Source of the DNA: Brevibacterium luteolum
Lineage (GTDB): Bacteria > Actinomycetota > Actinomycetes > Actinomycetales > Brevibacteriaceae
Reading direction: 5' to 3'
Length of the DNA: 64,000 bases
NCBI RefSeq assembly: GCF_013004595.1
Contig: NZ_JABEMC010000001.1
Location: forward strand, 682,001-746,000
Numbering within the stretch: the first letter of the stretch is position 1; the number at the start of each line of letters is the position of its first letter. Shown in pieces: positions 19,135 through 28,874 of the stretch. A program made the position numbers and the translations under genes. Below the pieces are notes generated by a model that was given only the letters and a program-made list of their open reading frames with translations, was not told the origin of the DNA and did no database searches.

Positions 19135-19497
19135 ATGAGCACAGCAGCGATGAACGCGTGGAGCCGCGCCGGTGCGCCGCACCGCACGTGGCGGCTGACC
19201 CCGCGGGGCAAGCAGGGTCTGCGTCTGCTGCGCACCATCGCGATGGCAGCCGTCATCGCCGGTGCAGCAGCACTGCTGGTGCTCATGGTGCGTCCTCAGC
19301 AGGCCATCGGCAGCGCCGAGCCGGTCGTCCCGGCCGAGACCGTCATCGTCGAGCAGGGCCAGTCGCTGTGGACCATCGCCGCTGAGGCAACCGGCAGCGG
19401 TGACCCGCGCGATACGATGCAGGCGATCATCGAGATGAATGGTCTGGAATCCTCAGTCGTCCACCCCGGGCAGGAACTCGAAGTCCCCGCTCGATAG
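19135..19497 (+). CDS. LysM-domain membrane protein, likely SOS cell-division suppressor
   Basis: A 120-aa protein with a basic cytoplasmic N-terminus, one membrane helix (about residues 34-52) and an extracytoplasmic LysM domain (about 69-118) that should bind peptidoglycan. ATG 19135 follows GAGGAGGA. Divergent from lexA and behind LexA boxes, it matches in layout the SOS division inhibitors of Gram-positives: YneA of Bacillus, DivS of Corynebacterium and Rv2719c/ChiZ of Mycobacterium. The role is inferred from architecture and position. Confidence 0.8.
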   Translation: MSTAAMNAWSRAGAPHRTWRLTPRGKQGLRLLRTIAMAAVIAGAAALLVLMVRPQQAIGSAEPVVPAETVIVEQGQSLWTIAAEATGSGDPRDTMQAIIEMNGLESSVVHPGQELEVPAR

Positions 19498-19500
19498 ACT
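19495..19500 (+). promoter_or_regulatory. -10 box for leaderless hisC, overlapping the LysM stop codon
   Basis: TAGACT followed by 6 nt and the hisC GTG at 19507. Its first three bases are the TAG stop of the LysM gene. Confidence 0.5.
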
Positions 19501-19506
19501 GGTGCG

Positions 19507-20652
19507 GTGCTAACGCTCAGTGATCTTCCGCTAAGAGACGACCTGCGCGGCAGAGAGCCCTACGGGGCGCCGCAACTGGCCGTCGACGTCGCTCTCAACG
19601 TCAACGAGAACTCCCATCCGGTGCCGCCGACCGTCGTCGATGCAGTGCGCCGTGCCGTTGATGCGCAGCTGCGCGGGCTCAACCGCTACCCCGACCGGGA
19701 ATTCACCCGCCTGCGTGAGCTGCTCCTGACCTACGTGCAGGATTTCTCCTCTCGTCAGTCGGGTGACGGATCGACGCCAGCTGGCTTCCTCACCGCCGAA
19801 TGGCTGTGGGCAGCCAACGGCTCGAACGAGGTCCTGTCCCACATCCTGCAGGCGTTCGGCGGTCCCGGACGCACCGCACTCGGCTTCGTGCCCAGCTACT
19901 CGATGCACCCGCTCATCACGCAGTCGACCGGGGCCCGCTGGATCGCCGTCGACCGGGGTGAGGACTTCAGCCTCAGCGCCGAGACCGCGGCTGCGGCCGT
20001 ACGCGAGCATCAGCCCGATGTCGTGTTCCTGTGCACGCCGAACAACCCCACCGGCGGGGGACTGCCCGCCGAGGTCATCGAAGCGGTGCTGCACGCCAGC
20101 ACCGGCATCGTCATCGTCGACGAGGCCTACGCGGAATTCGCCCGGCCCGGATACACCACCGCCGTGCACCTGCTGCGCGAGAACCCGCGCCTGGTCGTCT
20201 CACGCACGATGAGCAAGGCCTTCGCCTTCGCCGGCGTGCGCCTCGGATACGCCATCGCCCACCCGGCCGTGACCGACGCGCTGCGCCTTGTGCGTCTGCC
20301 GTACCACCTCTCGGCCCTGACCCAGGCCGCAGCCTGCGCCGCACTGGAGCACACCCCGGTGCTGCTCGACAACGTCGAAGCGCTCATCGCCGAGCGCGAC
20401 CGCATGGTCGCCGCGCTGACAGAGCTCGGCTTCGACGTCGCGGAGACCGATGCGAACTTCGTGCTCTTCGGCGGCGTGTCCGACACAAGACTGCTGTGGC
20501 AGCGCCTGCTCGACGCCGGCGTGCTCATCCGCGATATCGGCATTCCCGGACACCTGCGCGTCAACGCGGGCACCACCGAGGAGACCACCGCTTTCATCGA
20601 GGCCATCAGCGCCATCGTCGCCGCCCACCCTGAGACCCTGGAGAACCTATGA
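19507..20652 (+). CDS. hisC: Histidinol-phosphate aminotransferase
   Basis: A 381-aa class I/II PLP aminotransferase that converts imidazole-acetol phosphate to histidinol phosphate. The PLP lysine is K237 in [18 protein letters not shown], with the CTPNNPTGG substrate motif and VDEAYAEF upstream. It opens a tightly packed his operon; hisB overlaps its stop by 4 nt. No hisD lies before it in this window, unlike many actinobacteria; the gene just upstream is the LysM protein. The GTG start fits a leaderless message. Confidence 0.96.
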   Translation: MLTLSDLPLRDDLRGREPYGAPQLAVDVALNVNENSHPVPPTVVDAVRRAVDAQLRGLNRYPDREFTRLRELLLTYVQDFSSRQSGDGSTPAGFLTAEWLWAANGSNEVLSHILQAFGGPGRTALGFVPSYSMHPLITQSTGARWIAVDRGEDFSLSAETAAAAVREHQPDVVFLCTPNNPTGGGLPAEVIEAVLHASTGIVIVDEAYAEFARPGYTTAVHLLRENPRLVVSRTMSKAFAFAGVRLGYAIAHPAVTDALRLVRLPYHLSALTQAAACAALEHTPVLLDNVEALIAERDRMVAALTELGFDVAETDANFVLFGGVSDTRLLWQRLLDAGVLIRDIGIPGHLRVNAGTTEETTAFIEAISAIVAAHPETLENL

Positions 20653-21251
20653 CAGGCCGCACCGCCACCTCCACCCGCCGCACAAGCGAATCGAATGTCG
20701 AGGTCACCATCAACCTCGACGGCTCCGGTCAGGCTGACATCTCGACGACCGTGCCGTTCTTCGACCACATGCTCACCGCACTGGCCAAGCACTCGCTGTG
20801 CGACCTGACCGTCAAAGCCTCCGGTGACACCCACATCGACGTTCACCACACCGTCGAGGACACCGCCATCGTCATCGGCGACGCCATGCGCGAGGCGCTG
20901 GGGGACAAGGCCGGCATCCGCCGCTACGGCGATGCCGCTGTGCCGCTGGACGAAGCCCTGGCGCACTGCGTCATCGACATCTCCGGCCGCCCCTACTTCG
21001 TCCACACCGGCGAACCCGAAGGTCAGCAGTACCACCTCATCGGCGGGCACTTCACCGGCTCGATGGTCGGACATGCCCTCGAATCGCTGTCGGTCCACGC
21101 CGGTATCACCGCCCACCTGCGGCTGCTGGCGGGCCGGGACCCGCACCACATCGCCGAGGCCCAGTTCAAGGCCTTCGCACGCGCGCTGCGAACCGCGCTT
21201 GAAGACGACCCCCGCACCACCGCTGTGCCGAGCACGAAGGGAGCCCTGTGA
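20649..21251 (+). CDS. hisB: Imidazoleglycerol-phosphate dehydratase
   Basis: A 200-aa manganese enzyme of histidine synthesis, single-domain as in actinobacteria. Metal ligands are in [11 protein letters not shown] and HHTVEDTAI in the N-terminal half, with a repeat of the same fold in the C-terminal half. Both ends overlap neighbours by 4 nt (hisC before, the unknown gene after), which indicates one operon. Confidence 0.97.
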   Translation: MTGRTATSTRRTSESNVEVTINLDGSGQADISTTVPFFDHMLTALAKHSLCDLTVKASGDTHIDVHHTVEDTAIVIGDAMREALGDKAGIRRYGDAAVPLDEALAHCVIDISGRPYFVHTGEPEGQQYHLIGGHFTGSMVGHALESLSVHAGITAHLRLLAGRDPHHIAEAQFKAFARALRTALEDDPRTTAVPSTKGAL

Positions 21252-21847
21252 GCCGCACCGTCATCGTCACCCCGTTCGGCCGTGCCGAACAGCTTGCCGC
21301 CGCATGCACCCTGTCCGACATCCGCTGTGATGTCGTGCCGGTCGGCAGCTTCTCAGCCATCGTGCTCGACGACACGAGCATCGCTGAGGGCAATGACGTG
21401 GCTGCGACGATCTCGAAGCTCTCCGGCAAGCACGAAGTCCTCATGCTCGCCCGCAACGACGAGCAGATCGATGCCGGGCACTTCCGCAGCGGCAGCCGCG
21501 AAGCCGACGTGCCGGCAGGACTGGCGCTGACGAACCTTCCAGCCGAGGTCGAGAAGCTGCTGTTGGAGACCATCGCACCGCGCGACATCGACGGCCATCT
21601 CGACACCTCGAAGATGTCCAAGCTCGAAGCCAGCAAAGCCACGATGACCCCGGCCCGTGAGGCGCTCGCCCGCACCGCGCTGCTGTGGATGGTGGTCGCC
21701 TTCCTCGCCCTCGTCGGCATCGTCGCCAGCTTCATCGGCGTCTTCAACGGCAGCATGGTCGCCTGGGCCGGCGTCGTCATCGCCGCCATCGCCCTGGGAG
21801 TCTCCATCCAGCGCATCAGCAGAGTGCTCGGAGCCGCACGCGCATGA
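21248..21847 (+). CDS. Conserved-position membrane protein of the his operon, function unknown
   Basis: I do not recognise a named family. It is 199 aa: a soluble N-terminal part of about 140 residues beginning [16 protein letters not shown], then two membrane helices (about 144-164 and 169-187) and a short basic end, so the N-terminal part probably sits in the cytoplasm. It overlaps hisB and hisH by 4 nt on each side, so it is translated with the histidine enzymes. Similar unnamed genes are found between hisB and hisH in other actinobacteria. It has no enzyme motif that I can see. Confidence 0.75.
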   Translation: MSRTVIVTPFGRAEQLAAACTLSDIRCDVVPVGSFSAIVLDDTSIAEGNDVAATISKLSGKHEVLMLARNDEQIDAGHFRSGSREADVPAGLALTNLPAEVEKLLLETIAPRDIDGHLDTSKMSKLEASKATMTPAREALARTALLWMVVAFLALVGIVASFIGVFNGSMVAWAGVVIAAIALGVSIQRISRVLGAARA

Positions 21848-22467
21848 GCGCCGACATCGTCGTCCTCGACTACGGCGCAGGCAACGTCCATTCCGCCCTG
21901 CGCGCCGTCGAACGCGCTGGAGCCACCGCGCAGCTCACCGACGACCTCGACCGTGCCGCGACCGCGGACGGGTTGCTCGTCCCCGGCGTCGGCGCCTTCG
22001 CCGCCGTCATGGACGCACTCGAATCCGCCGGTGCCGTCGAGGTCATCCGCACCCGGCACCGCGAACAGCGCCCGATGCTCGGGATCTGCGTCGGCATGCA
22101 GGTGCTCTACACCTCGGGTACCGAACACGGTCTCACCACTGCAGGCATCGGGCTGTGGGAGGGCAACGTCACCCGCCTCGATGCCCCCGTGCTGCCGCAC
22201 ATGGGCTGGAACACGGTCGCTGCGGCCCCAGGCAGCCAGATGTTCGCCGGCATCGCCGGCGAACGGTTCTACTTCGTCCACACCTACGCAGCCACCGAAG
22301 CCTCGGCCGAAGCCGCCGTCGCCACGTGCACGCTTGACAGCCCGTTCATCGCCGCCGTCGAAGACGGCACCACCTGGGCCACACAGTTCCACCCCGAGAA
22401 GTCCGGTCACGCAGGCACGACCCTGTTGGCCAACTGGATTCAGGCGCTGAGCGCAGCGCAGAAATGA
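21844..22467 (+). CDS. hisH: Imidazole glycerol phosphate synthase, glutaminase subunit
   Basis: A 207-aa class I glutamine amidotransferase that feeds ammonia to HisF. The nucleophile cysteine is in [12 protein letters not shown], and the His-Glu pair is in FHPEKSG near the end. The N-terminus [13 protein letters not shown] is typical. It overlaps the unknown membrane gene by 4 nt. hisF is not within the window, so the cyclase subunit must be encoded elsewhere. Confidence 0.97.
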   Translation: MSADIVVLDYGAGNVHSALRAVERAGATAQLTDDLDRAATADGLLVPGVGAFAAVMDALESAGAVEVIRTRHREQRPMLGICVGMQVLYTSGTEHGLTTAGIGLWEGNVTRLDAPVLPHMGWNTVAAAPGSQMFAGIAGERFYFVHTYAATEASAEAAVATCTLDSPFIAAVEDGTTWATQFHPEKSGHAGTTLLANWIQALSAAQK

Positions 22468-22478
22468 AAGAAGAGGAC

Positions 22479-23222
22479 ATGTCACAGCTCGCAAGTGAAC
22501 CCGCCCTGACACTGCTGCCGGCAGTCGACGTCTCCAACGGCACCGCCGTGCGCCTGGTCAAGGGAGAAGCCGGCACCGAAACCGACTACGGCAACCCCGT
22601 CGAAGTCGCCCAGCAGTTCGAGGACGGCGGAGCCGAATGGATCCACCTCGTCGATCTCGATGCCGCGTTCGGCCGCGGCACCAACTACCCGCTGCTCAAG
22701 CAGGTGACGAAGGCCGTCTCGATCAAGGTTGAGCTCTCCGGCGGCATCCGCGACACCGAAACGCTCGAGCGTGCCCTCGACACCGGCGCCGAACGCGTCA
22801 ACATCGGCACCGCAGCGCTGGAGAACCCCAGCTGGACGGCCGAGGTCATCGCCGCCTACGGCGACCGGATCGCCATCGGCCTCGACGTGCGCGGCACGAC
22901 CCTGGCCGCCCGCGGCTGGACCAAGGAGGGCGGCGACCTCTACGAGATCCTCGCCCAGCTCGAGGAAGCCGGCTGCAGCCGCTACGTCGTCACCGACGTC
23001 AACAAGGACGGAACACTGCAGGGACCGAACACCGAACTGCTGCGCGACATCGCCTCGCGCACCGACAAGCCGATCGTCGCCTCCGGAGGCGTCTCCAGCC
23101 TCGATGACCTGCGCGCCATCCGCGAACTCGTGCCCCTCGGCGTGGACTCAGCCATCGTCGGCAAGGCCCTCTACGCCGGCAAGTTCACCCTCCAGGAAGC
23201 TCTCGAAGTCGCAGGACGCTGA
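22479..23222 (+). CDS. priA: Phosphoribosyl isomerase (HisA/PriA)
   Basis: A 247-aa TIM-barrel isomerase beginning [19 protein letters not shown], the PriA form in which one enzyme serves both histidine (HisA) and tryptophan (TrpF) synthesis in actinobacteria. Other marks are [16 protein letters not shown] and [14 protein letters not shown]. The dual role is family knowledge; absence of trpF cannot be checked here. ATG 22479, preceded by the AAAGAAGAGG stretch, gives the expected N-terminus; ATG 22464 overlaps the hisH stop and is an alternative. Confidence 0.94.
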   Translation: MSQLASEPALTLLPAVDVSNGTAVRLVKGEAGTETDYGNPVEVAQQFEDGGAEWIHLVDLDAAFGRGTNYPLLKQVTKAVSIKVELSGGIRDTETLERALDTGAERVNIGTAALENPSWTAEVIAAYGDRIAIGLDVRGTTLAARGWTKEGGDLYEILAQLEEAGCSRYVVTDVNKDGTLQGPNTELLRDIASRTDKPIVASGGVSSLDDLRAIRELVPLGVDSAIVGKALYAGKFTLQEALEVAGR

Positions 23223-24034
23223 TGACCGATCCGCAGCCGGGCAGCCGTCCGCTGCCACCGCACATCGCAGCAGGCGGCGCCGACTCAGCAGGCATCCCAT
23301 GGGAGGGCCGCGACCTCAAGCCCAATCCCTTCTCCGGTGACACAGGAGAAGCCGATGAGGGCCTGCTGAGCGCGCTCCAGGCGGTGGCAGCCGCGCCCTT
23401 GGACCCGCAGCGCCACCGCGATGTCCTCGCGGCGCTTGCACAGGTGCGCATCTACGCACCCGTCGTGCCGGCAGCTGTCGAGCACACTGTCGACGAGCGC
23501 GGGCTCGTCCACGACAACAAGTCGGAGATGGCGATGGTGCGCCTGGCTGCCGAAGACGGCCGGGAGTGCACCCCGGCATTCACCGACATCCCCACCCTGA
23601 CCCGGTGGGCCGATGAGGCCCGCCCAGTGCCGATCGAAAGCGAACGGCTGTGTGTCGCCGCGATCGAAGAGGACTCCCAGCTCGTGGTCATCGACCCCGG
23701 CAGCCCGCACGCCTTCCTGCTGCGCCGCACCGCCCTGTGGTCCTTCGTCCAAGGACACAACTGGCATCCGGCGTGGGCCGATCAGCGAGTGGCCAAAGCC
23801 GCAGGAGCGGCAGCCGCCGGCAGCGACTTCATCTCGGCTATCGGCGTGCAGCCCGGCAGCGGCAGCGTCCATGTCTCCGGCCCGGAGATCCGGCTCGTCC
23901 TCAAAGTCAGCCGACGACCCGAGCAGGCGGAGCTGGCGGCCTTCCAGCAGAAGCTGAGCGCACACGAGGAGTTCGTCAGCCTCGTCGACTCGCTGGCGAT
24001 CACACTCACCGAAGCCGAACCCAGCCGGAACTGA
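23222..24034 (+). CDS. SseB-family protein
   Basis: A 270-aa protein with the SseB N-terminal domain, recognised by LAALAQVRIYAPVV, MAMVRLAAEDGRECTPAFTD, the tryptophan in LTRWADEARPVPI and VVIDPGSPHAFLL. No enzyme activity is known for the actinobacterial members, which commonly lie at the end of his operons or before infC. Its ATG overlaps the priA stop (TGATG). The N-terminal 50 residues are low-complexity and probably flexible. Confidence 0.82.
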   Translation: MTDPQPGSRPLPPHIAAGGADSAGIPWEGRDLKPNPFSGDTGEADEGLLSALQAVAAAPLDPQRHRDVLAALAQVRIYAPVVPAAVEHTVDERGLVHDNKSEMAMVRLAAEDGRECTPAFTDIPTLTRWADEARPVPIESERLCVAAIEEDSQLVVIDPGSPHAFLLRRTALWSFVQGHNWHPAWADQRVAKAAGAAAAGSDFISAIGVQPGSGSVHVSGPEIRLVLKVSRRPEQAELAAFQQKLSAHEEFVSLVDSLAITLTEAEPSRN

Positions 24035-24108
24035 GCCGACCGGCACACAAGCGCACACACCCAGCAGCCTATAGGCTGGGACGGATCATCAGACGGGGGA
24101 GAAGAATC

Positions 24109-24741
24109 GTGAGCCGATCATTCACCATCGGTATTGCCGGCGGCACCGGCAGCGGAAAGACGACGCTGACACGCGCGCTCATCGAGCGCTTCGCCGGACA
24201 GACCTCCGTGATCTATCACGACAACTACTACAAGCAGCATGACGGGCTCAGCTATGACGAGCGGGCCGCGCTGAACTTCGACTCTCCCGACGCGTTCGAC
24301 ACCGCCCTCATGATCGAGCAGCTGCGCACTCTCATCAGCGGGCAGGCCGTCGACTGCCCTGTCTACGACTTCGCCGACCACAACCGCTCGTCAGAGACCA
24401 TCCGCATCGAACCGGCACCGGTCCTCATCGTCGAAGGCATCCTCATCTTCTCCGAACCGGAGCTGGCTGACCTGCTCGACATCAAGCTGTTCGTCGACAC
24501 CGATGCCGATGTGCGGATCCTGCGCCGGATCAAACGCGATGTCATCGAACGCGGACGCACCCTCGAATCGGTCGAACAGCAGTACCTCAAGACGGTCAAG
24601 CCGATGCACGAGCTCTATGTCGAGCCAGCCAAGCGCCGTGCCGACCTCATCGTGCCCGAAGGCGGGCACAACCTCGTGGCCCTCGACATGCTCATCCGGC
24701 ACATCGACAGCAGCATCGGATCGTCAGCGGCAACCGGCTGA
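24109..24741 (+). CDS. udk: Uridine kinase
   Basis: A 210-aa P-loop kinase that phosphorylates uridine and cytidine in pyrimidine salvage. Walker A GGTGSGKT is at residues 11-18, followed by the uridine-kinase stretch YHDNYYKQHDGLSYDERAAL and the lid segment RRIKRDVIERGRTLESVEQQ. GTG 24109 follows a GGGGGAGAAG ribosome site. A candidate -10 TAGGCT at 24072-24077 suggests its own promoter. A strong hairpin follows the stop. Confidence 0.96.
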   Translation: MSRSFTIGIAGGTGSGKTTLTRALIERFAGQTSVIYHDNYYKQHDGLSYDERAALNFDSPDAFDTALMIEQLRTLISGQAVDCPVYDFADHNRSSETIRIEPAPVLIVEGILIFSEPELADLLDIKLFVDTDADVRILRRIKRDVIERGRTLESVEQQYLKTVKPMHELYVEPAKRRADLIVPEGGHNLVALDMLIRHIDSSIGSSAATG

Positions 24742-24763
24742 GGCGGTTGCCGGGAGACACGAA

Positions 24764-24804
24764 GCGGGGCCGGTGCCAGGATCTCTCCTGGACACCGGCC
24801 CCGC
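24764..24804. terminator. Bidirectional terminator between udk and katA
   Basis: A 12-bp outer stem, GCGGGGCCGGTG (24764-24775) with CACCGGCCCCGC (24793-24804), plus an inner CCAGG/CCTGG stem. It separates two convergent genes. Confidence 0.8.
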
Positions 24805-24847
24805 CGTCATTCACCGCAGGCAGCCAGCCGCCTGCACCGTGAGCCGA

Positions 24848-26371
24848 TCAGCTCGGCTTGTTGATGGTGCCGTCGGTGCCGGCGTTCTCCTTCTGCGCGG
24901 CACGCACGACGTTCTCGACACGAGCACCGAGATCAGCGTCGACGTTCTTCCAGTACTGGAAGGCACGCACGAGGATCTCTTCGCTCACTCCGTTGAGCAG
25001 GTGACCGGAGATGTTGCCGACCATACGGTCGCGCGCGGCATCGTCCATCACCTCGCGCACGAGGGCGCCTGCCTGCGAGAAGTCGTCGTCATCCTCGCGC
25101 AGCGTCGGGGCCGAGCGCATCACGTCGCCATCGACATCGAGAAGGTTGTTCTCGGTGGTGCGGGAGGCGTCGGCGTGCGGGCCGCCGTAGGAGTTCGGCG
25201 CGTAGACCGGCTGGTCCTTCGGGTAGTTCTCGTAGGACATGCTGCCGTCCTTCGAGTAGCTGTGCTTGACAGCGGCCTTCGGACGGTTGACCGGCAGCTG
25301 TGCGTAGTTCGCACCGATGCGGTAGCGGTGGATATCGGCGTAGGCGAAGATGCGTCCCATGAGCATCTTGTCCGGGCTCAGGCCGGTACCGGGAACCAGG
25401 TTCGACGGTGCGAAGGCAGCCTGCTCGATCTCGGAGAAGAAGTCCTCCGGGTTGCGGTTGAGCTCCATCACGCCGACCTCGGTCAGCGGGTAGTCCTCAT
25501 GCGGCCAGATCTTCGTGACGTCGAACGGGTTGAAGCGGTAGGTCTTCGCATCCTCGTACGGCATGATCTGGACCATCAGACGCCACGACGGGAAGTTGCC
25601 GGCCTTGATGGCCTCGAACAGGTCGCGACGGTGGAAGTCGGCGTCGATGCCGGCCATCTCATCAGCCTCTTCGGCCGAGAAGCCCTCGTGACCGTACTTC
25701 TCGATGAACTCGTCCTTCTGGTTGGACTTGAAGTGGTACTTCACCCAGTAGCGCTCGCCTTCGGCGTTGACCCACTGGAAGGTGTGGGAGCCGTAGCCGT
25801 TCTGCTCACGCCACGACCGCGGGATGCCGCGATCGCCCATGAGGTAGGTGACCTGGTGGGCCGAGGCCGGAACCTGGGTCCAGAAGTCCCACTGCATGTT
25901 GTGATCGCGCAGACCCGAATCGCTCATCCGCTTCTGCGAATGGATGAAGTCCGGGAACTGGATGGCATCGCGGATGAAGAAGATCGGGGTGTTGTTGCCC
26001 ACGATGTCGAGGTTGCCCTCGGTGGTGTAGAACTTCACGGCGAAACCACGCGGATCGCGCCAGGTGTCAGGCGAGCCCTGCTCACCGGCGACGGTCGAGA
26101 AGCGGGTGAGCACCTCGGTCTCGGTGCCCGGCTGGAACACAGCAGCGCGGGTGTACTTCGAGACGTCGTTGGTCACGGTGAACTTACCGAAGGCACCGCC
26201 GCCCTTAGCGTGCACCACGCGTTCCGGGACGCGCTCGCGGTTGAAATGGGCGAGCTTCTCGATGAGGTAGTGATCCTGCAGCAGGATCGGGCCGTTCGGA
26301 CCGACGGTCAGCGAGTGCTCATCGCTGCCGACCGGGATGCCGAAGTCATTGGTCGTGAATTTCTCAGTCAC
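24848..26371 (-). CDS. katA: Monofunctional heme catalase
   Basis: A 507-aa small-subunit catalase that disproportionates hydrogen peroxide. The catalytic histidine lies in [15 protein letters not shown] (near residue 54), the asparagine in [12 protein letters not shown] and the proximal heme tyrosine in [14 protein letters not shown]. The GTG start is read from 26371, with AGGAGG just upstream on that strand; longer frames lack a ribosome site. It lies 76 nt downstream of a Fur-family regulator on the same strand, so peroxide or iron control is expected. Confidence 0.97.
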   Translation of the reverse strand: MTEKFTTNDFGIPVGSDEHSLTVGPNGPILLQDHYLIEKLAHFNRERVPERVVHAKGGGAFGKFTVTNDVSKYTRAAVFQPGTETEVLTRFSTVAGEQGSPDTWRDPRGFAVKFYTTEGNLDIVGNNTPIFFIRDAIQFPDFIHSQKRMSDSGLRDHNMQWDFWTQVPASAHQVTYLMGDRGIPRSWREQNGYGSHTFQWVNAEGERYWVKYHFKSNQKDEFIEKYGHEGFSAEEADEMAGIDADFHRRDLFEAIKAGNFPSWRLMVQIMPYEDAKTYRFNPFDVTKIWPHEDYPLTEVGVMELNRNPEDFFSEIEQAAFAPSNLVPGTGLSPDKMLMGRIFAYADIHRYRIGANYAQLPVNRPKAAVKHSYSKDGSMSYENYPKDQPVYAPNSYGGPHADASRTTENNLLDVDGDVMRSAPTLREDDDDFSQAGALVREVMDDAARDRMVGNISGHLLNGVSEEILVRAFQYWKNVDADLGARVENVVRAAQKENAGTDGTINKPS

Positions 26372-26447
26372 ACGTCCTCCTGAAGTGAAGTGCCTGGCGC
26401 GTGTGCACGCCGACGCACATGGGGTTGCGGTGGAGTGGTTGCTTGTT

Positions 26448-26927
26448 CTAGCCAGCCGACTGCTCGACGGACGCCGTCGCTGCGGGCTGATCAGCTCCTG
26501 CAGCAGCGGCCTGGCACCGATCGCACAGCCCCCAGTAGACAACTTCGGCCAGCTCCACAGAGAAGCCGAAGTGCTCAGCAGGGTGCATGCACGGCACACC
26601 TTCGGTCCGGCACGGCACATCCTGGATGTGATGGCACGACCGGCACACGAGGTGATGGTGATTGTCGTGACGCTGCAGCTCATAGCGGGCAGCGACCGAC
26701 CCAGCAGGATCGATGCAGCGCACCAGATCGGCGCGCTCGAAAGCTGAGAGCACGTCGTAAACGGTCTGGTGGGAGACCTTTCCGATGCGCGCCCGGGTGT
26801 TCGTCGTGATCTGTTCGACGTCAGGATGATCAGTCCGTTCGGCGAGCACTTCGAAGACCGCCTGGCGCGGTGCGGTCACCCGCAGGCCAGCCGCCCGGAT
26901 CGTCTCAGCAGGTGTCGGTGAAGACAT
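26448..26927 (-). CDS. furA: Fur-family repressor (FurA/CatR type)
   Basis: A 159-aa metal-dependent repressor. The winged helix covers about residues 8-85, with [14 protein letters not shown] and [13 protein letters not shown]. The dimerisation domain has metal-binding residues in [14 protein letters not shown] and the structural CDRC pair. A Gln/Ala/Thr-rich tail ends the protein. By position upstream of katA it is the likely peroxide- or iron-responsive regulator of catalase, like mycobacterial FurA with katG and Streptomyces CatR with catA. The ATG at 26927 lies 6 nt after a -10 box, so the message should be leaderless. Confidence 0.93.
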   Translation of the reverse strand: MSSPTPAETIRAAGLRVTAPRQAVFEVLAERTDHPDVEQITTNTRARIGKVSHQTVYDVLSAFERADLVRCIDPAGSVAARYELQRHDNHHHLVCRSCHHIQDVPCRTEGVPCMHPAEHFGFSVELAEVVYWGLCDRCQAAAAGADQPAATASVEQSAG

Positions 26928-26933
26928 GCCCTC

Positions 26934-26961
26934 AGTCTAACAGTAATTTGGAATGACTCAA
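26934..26961 (-). promoter_or_regulatory. furA promoter with candidate FurA operator
   Basis: On the minus strand TTGAGT (26956-26961), a 16-nt spacer and TAGACT (26934-26939), then 6 nt to the furA ATG. The A+T-rich spacer begins CATTCCAAATTACTG and, from memory, resembles the operator of mycobacterial furA-katG promoters. Autorepression is inferred. Confidence 0.55.
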
Positions 26962-27108
26962 GAAATGGTTCGCTGAACTCCGCATGTTGCAGTCATGAAA
27001 TCCCCCTGGTCGCCCGGGTTCCTCTCACGGTGTGAGATACGCCGGGTGGTTTTGGCCGGCAGGCCCGGAATGTGCCGCCTCGGGCATGTCTTCGCAGATG
27101 ATCTCGTT

Positions 27109-27127
27109 TAGTGTGTCTGGGGACACA
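27109..27127 (+). promoter_or_regulatory. abgT promoter -10 with overlapping palindrome
   Basis: TAGTGT at 27109-27114 is a candidate -10. A perfect palindrome, TGTGTC-TGGG-GACACA at 27112-27127, overlaps it and the expected start site, the right place for a repressor operator. No regulator gene is adjacent apart from furA. Confidence 0.45.
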
Positions 27128-27161
27128 TCCGCGACGCACATGCTCACCCCCAGGAGTCCCC

Positions 27162-28742
27162 ATGTCGACATCCGCCCAGGCGCCAGAGAAGCCGGGCATC
27201 GGCCAGCGCTTCCTCGACACCGTCGAGCGCATCGGCAACAAGCTGCCTGAACCCTTCACCCTGTTTCTCGGCCTCTTCGTCATCACCGGCATCATCTCGA
27301 CCTTCATGGCGCTCTCCGGCGTCAAGGTCTCCCTGCCCGGCAGCGACGAGGAAGTCGTCATCAAGGGCCTGTTCACCGGTGAGGGCATGGCGTGGTTCAC
27401 CGCCAACATCGGCGCCAACTACGTCGGCTTCCCGCCGCTGGCCACCGTGCTGCCCCTGCTGCTGGCCGTCGGCGTGGCCGAGAAGACCGGCATGCTCGCC
27501 GCGCTCGTGCGCATTACCTTCGGCTCCGCCCCGCGCTGGATGCTGCCCTACGCAGTCGCCTTCGTCGGCGTGAGCTTCTCCGTCATGGGCGACTCAGCCT
27601 TCATCATCATCCCCCCGCTGGCCGCCCTCGTCTTCAAAGCCGCCGGCCGTCACCCGGTCGCCGGCCTGCTCGGCGGCTTCGCCGCCACCGGCGCCGGCTA
27701 CTCGACCTCCATCTTCCCGACCTCACTCGACGCGCTGTTCGCCGGCATCACCACCGCGGTGATGGAATCCCTGCCCGGCCAGGACTACGCGGCAGTCAAC
27801 CCGGTCTCGAACTACTTCTTCAACGTCTGCTCGGCCATCGTGCTCTCGCTCATCGCTGGCTTCATCATCGACAAGATCCTCGAACCCCAGCTCGAGCGCA
27901 CCAAGACCCCGCGAGAGGAGACCGAGATCGACGAGGACGGCAGCGTCCACTCCCGCGACGACGAGCTCTCGCCCTACCTCGACGCCGGCGAGAAGAAGGC
28001 GCTCATCGCCTCCGGCATCGCCACCGTGCTGCTGGCAGCCCTGCTGCTCTTCGCCTTCCTCATTCCGAACTCGCCGTGGCGCAATGAGGAAGGCGGCTTC
28101 CTGCCGACCTCACCGCTGCTCGACTCGATCGTGTTCATCGTGTTCATCGTCTTCTTCACCAACGGCGTCGTCTACGGCATCGTGTCGAAGGCGATCACGA
28201 AGATGAACGACATCGTCACGATGATGGGCCAGGCGCTTAAGGACATGATGTCCTTCCTCGTGCTGGCGTTCATCCTCGGGCAGTTCATCGCCCTGTTCAA
28301 CTGGACCGGCATCGGCTCCTGGACCGCCGTCAAGGGCGCTGCGGCACTCGAGGCGATGGAGCTGACCGGCTTCGTGGCGATCATCGGCTTCGTCGCGCTC
28401 GCCTCCTGCCTCAACCTGCTCATCATCTCCGGGTCCTCGCTGTGGACGCTCATGGCCGCCGTCTTCGTCCCGATGTTCGCCCTCATCGGCTACGAACCGG
28501 CCTTCACCCAGGCGGCCTTCCGCGTCGGCGACTCCGCCACCCAGATCATCACCCCGCTCAACCCGTACATGATCGTGCTGCTGGGACTCATGCGCCGCTA
28601 CCAGCCCGACGCCGGCATCGGCACCCTGATGTCGCGCATGCTGCCCTTCGTCATCCCGTTCTGGCTCGCCTGGCTCGGCATGCTCGCCCTGTGGTTCTTC
28701 CTCGACCTGCCGCTGGGGCCGGGCAACCCGATCCAGCTCTGA
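27162..28742 (+). CDS. abgT: AbgT-family p-aminobenzoyl-glutamate transporter
   Basis: A 526-aa integral membrane protein of the AbgT family. E. coli AbgT imports p-aminobenzoyl-glutamate; MtrF and YdaH of this family are reported to export sulfonamides. The N-terminal GIGQRFLDTVERIGNKLPEP and the reentrant-loop motifs MGDSAFIIIPPLAAL, GAGYSTSIFPTSLDA and SGSSLWTLMAAVFVPMFA are family features. A charged cytoplasmic loop lies near residues 245-285. ATG 27162 follows CAGGAG. An M20 hydrolase gene follows, which fits uptake and cleavage of the folate fragment. Confidence 0.93.
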   Translation: MSTSAQAPEKPGIGQRFLDTVERIGNKLPEPFTLFLGLFVITGIISTFMALSGVKVSLPGSDEEVVIKGLFTGEGMAWFTANIGANYVGFPPLATVLPLLLAVGVAEKTGMLAALVRITFGSAPRWMLPYAVAFVGVSFSVMGDSAFIIIPPLAALVFKAAGRHPVAGLLGGFAATGAGYSTSIFPTSLDALFAGITTAVMESLPGQDYAAVNPVSNYFFNVCSAIVLSLIAGFIIDKILEPQLERTKTPREETEIDEDGSVHSRDDELSPYLDAGEKKALIASGIATVLLAALLLFAFLIPNSPWRNEEGGFLPTSPLLDSIVFIVFIVFFTNGVVYGIVSKAITKMNDIVTMMGQALKDMMSFLVLAFILGQFIALFNWTGIGSWTAVKGAAALEAMELTGFVAIIGFVALASCLNLLIISGSSLWTLMAAVFVPMFALIGYEPAFTQAAFRVGDSATQIITPLNPYMIVLLGLMRRYQPDAGIGTLMSRMLPFVIPFWLAWLGMLALWFFLDLPLGPGNPIQL

Positions 28743-28874
28743 TCCCCGCTGCCGAGGCGGAGGTGCCGGTGACGTCGCCGCCGCACCATGGCCTCGGTAG
28801 CCTGGGAAGACACGCGCCTGCCCGACCCGCTGCCGCCGGCGATCCCGGTGGCACGAAGAGGAGAAGCACAGCCC

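Noticed and set aside
24503-26383. A 626-codon plus-strand open frame
   Set aside because: It runs antisense to the catalase gene, whose product has all the heme and catalytic residues. The plus-strand product is low-complexity.
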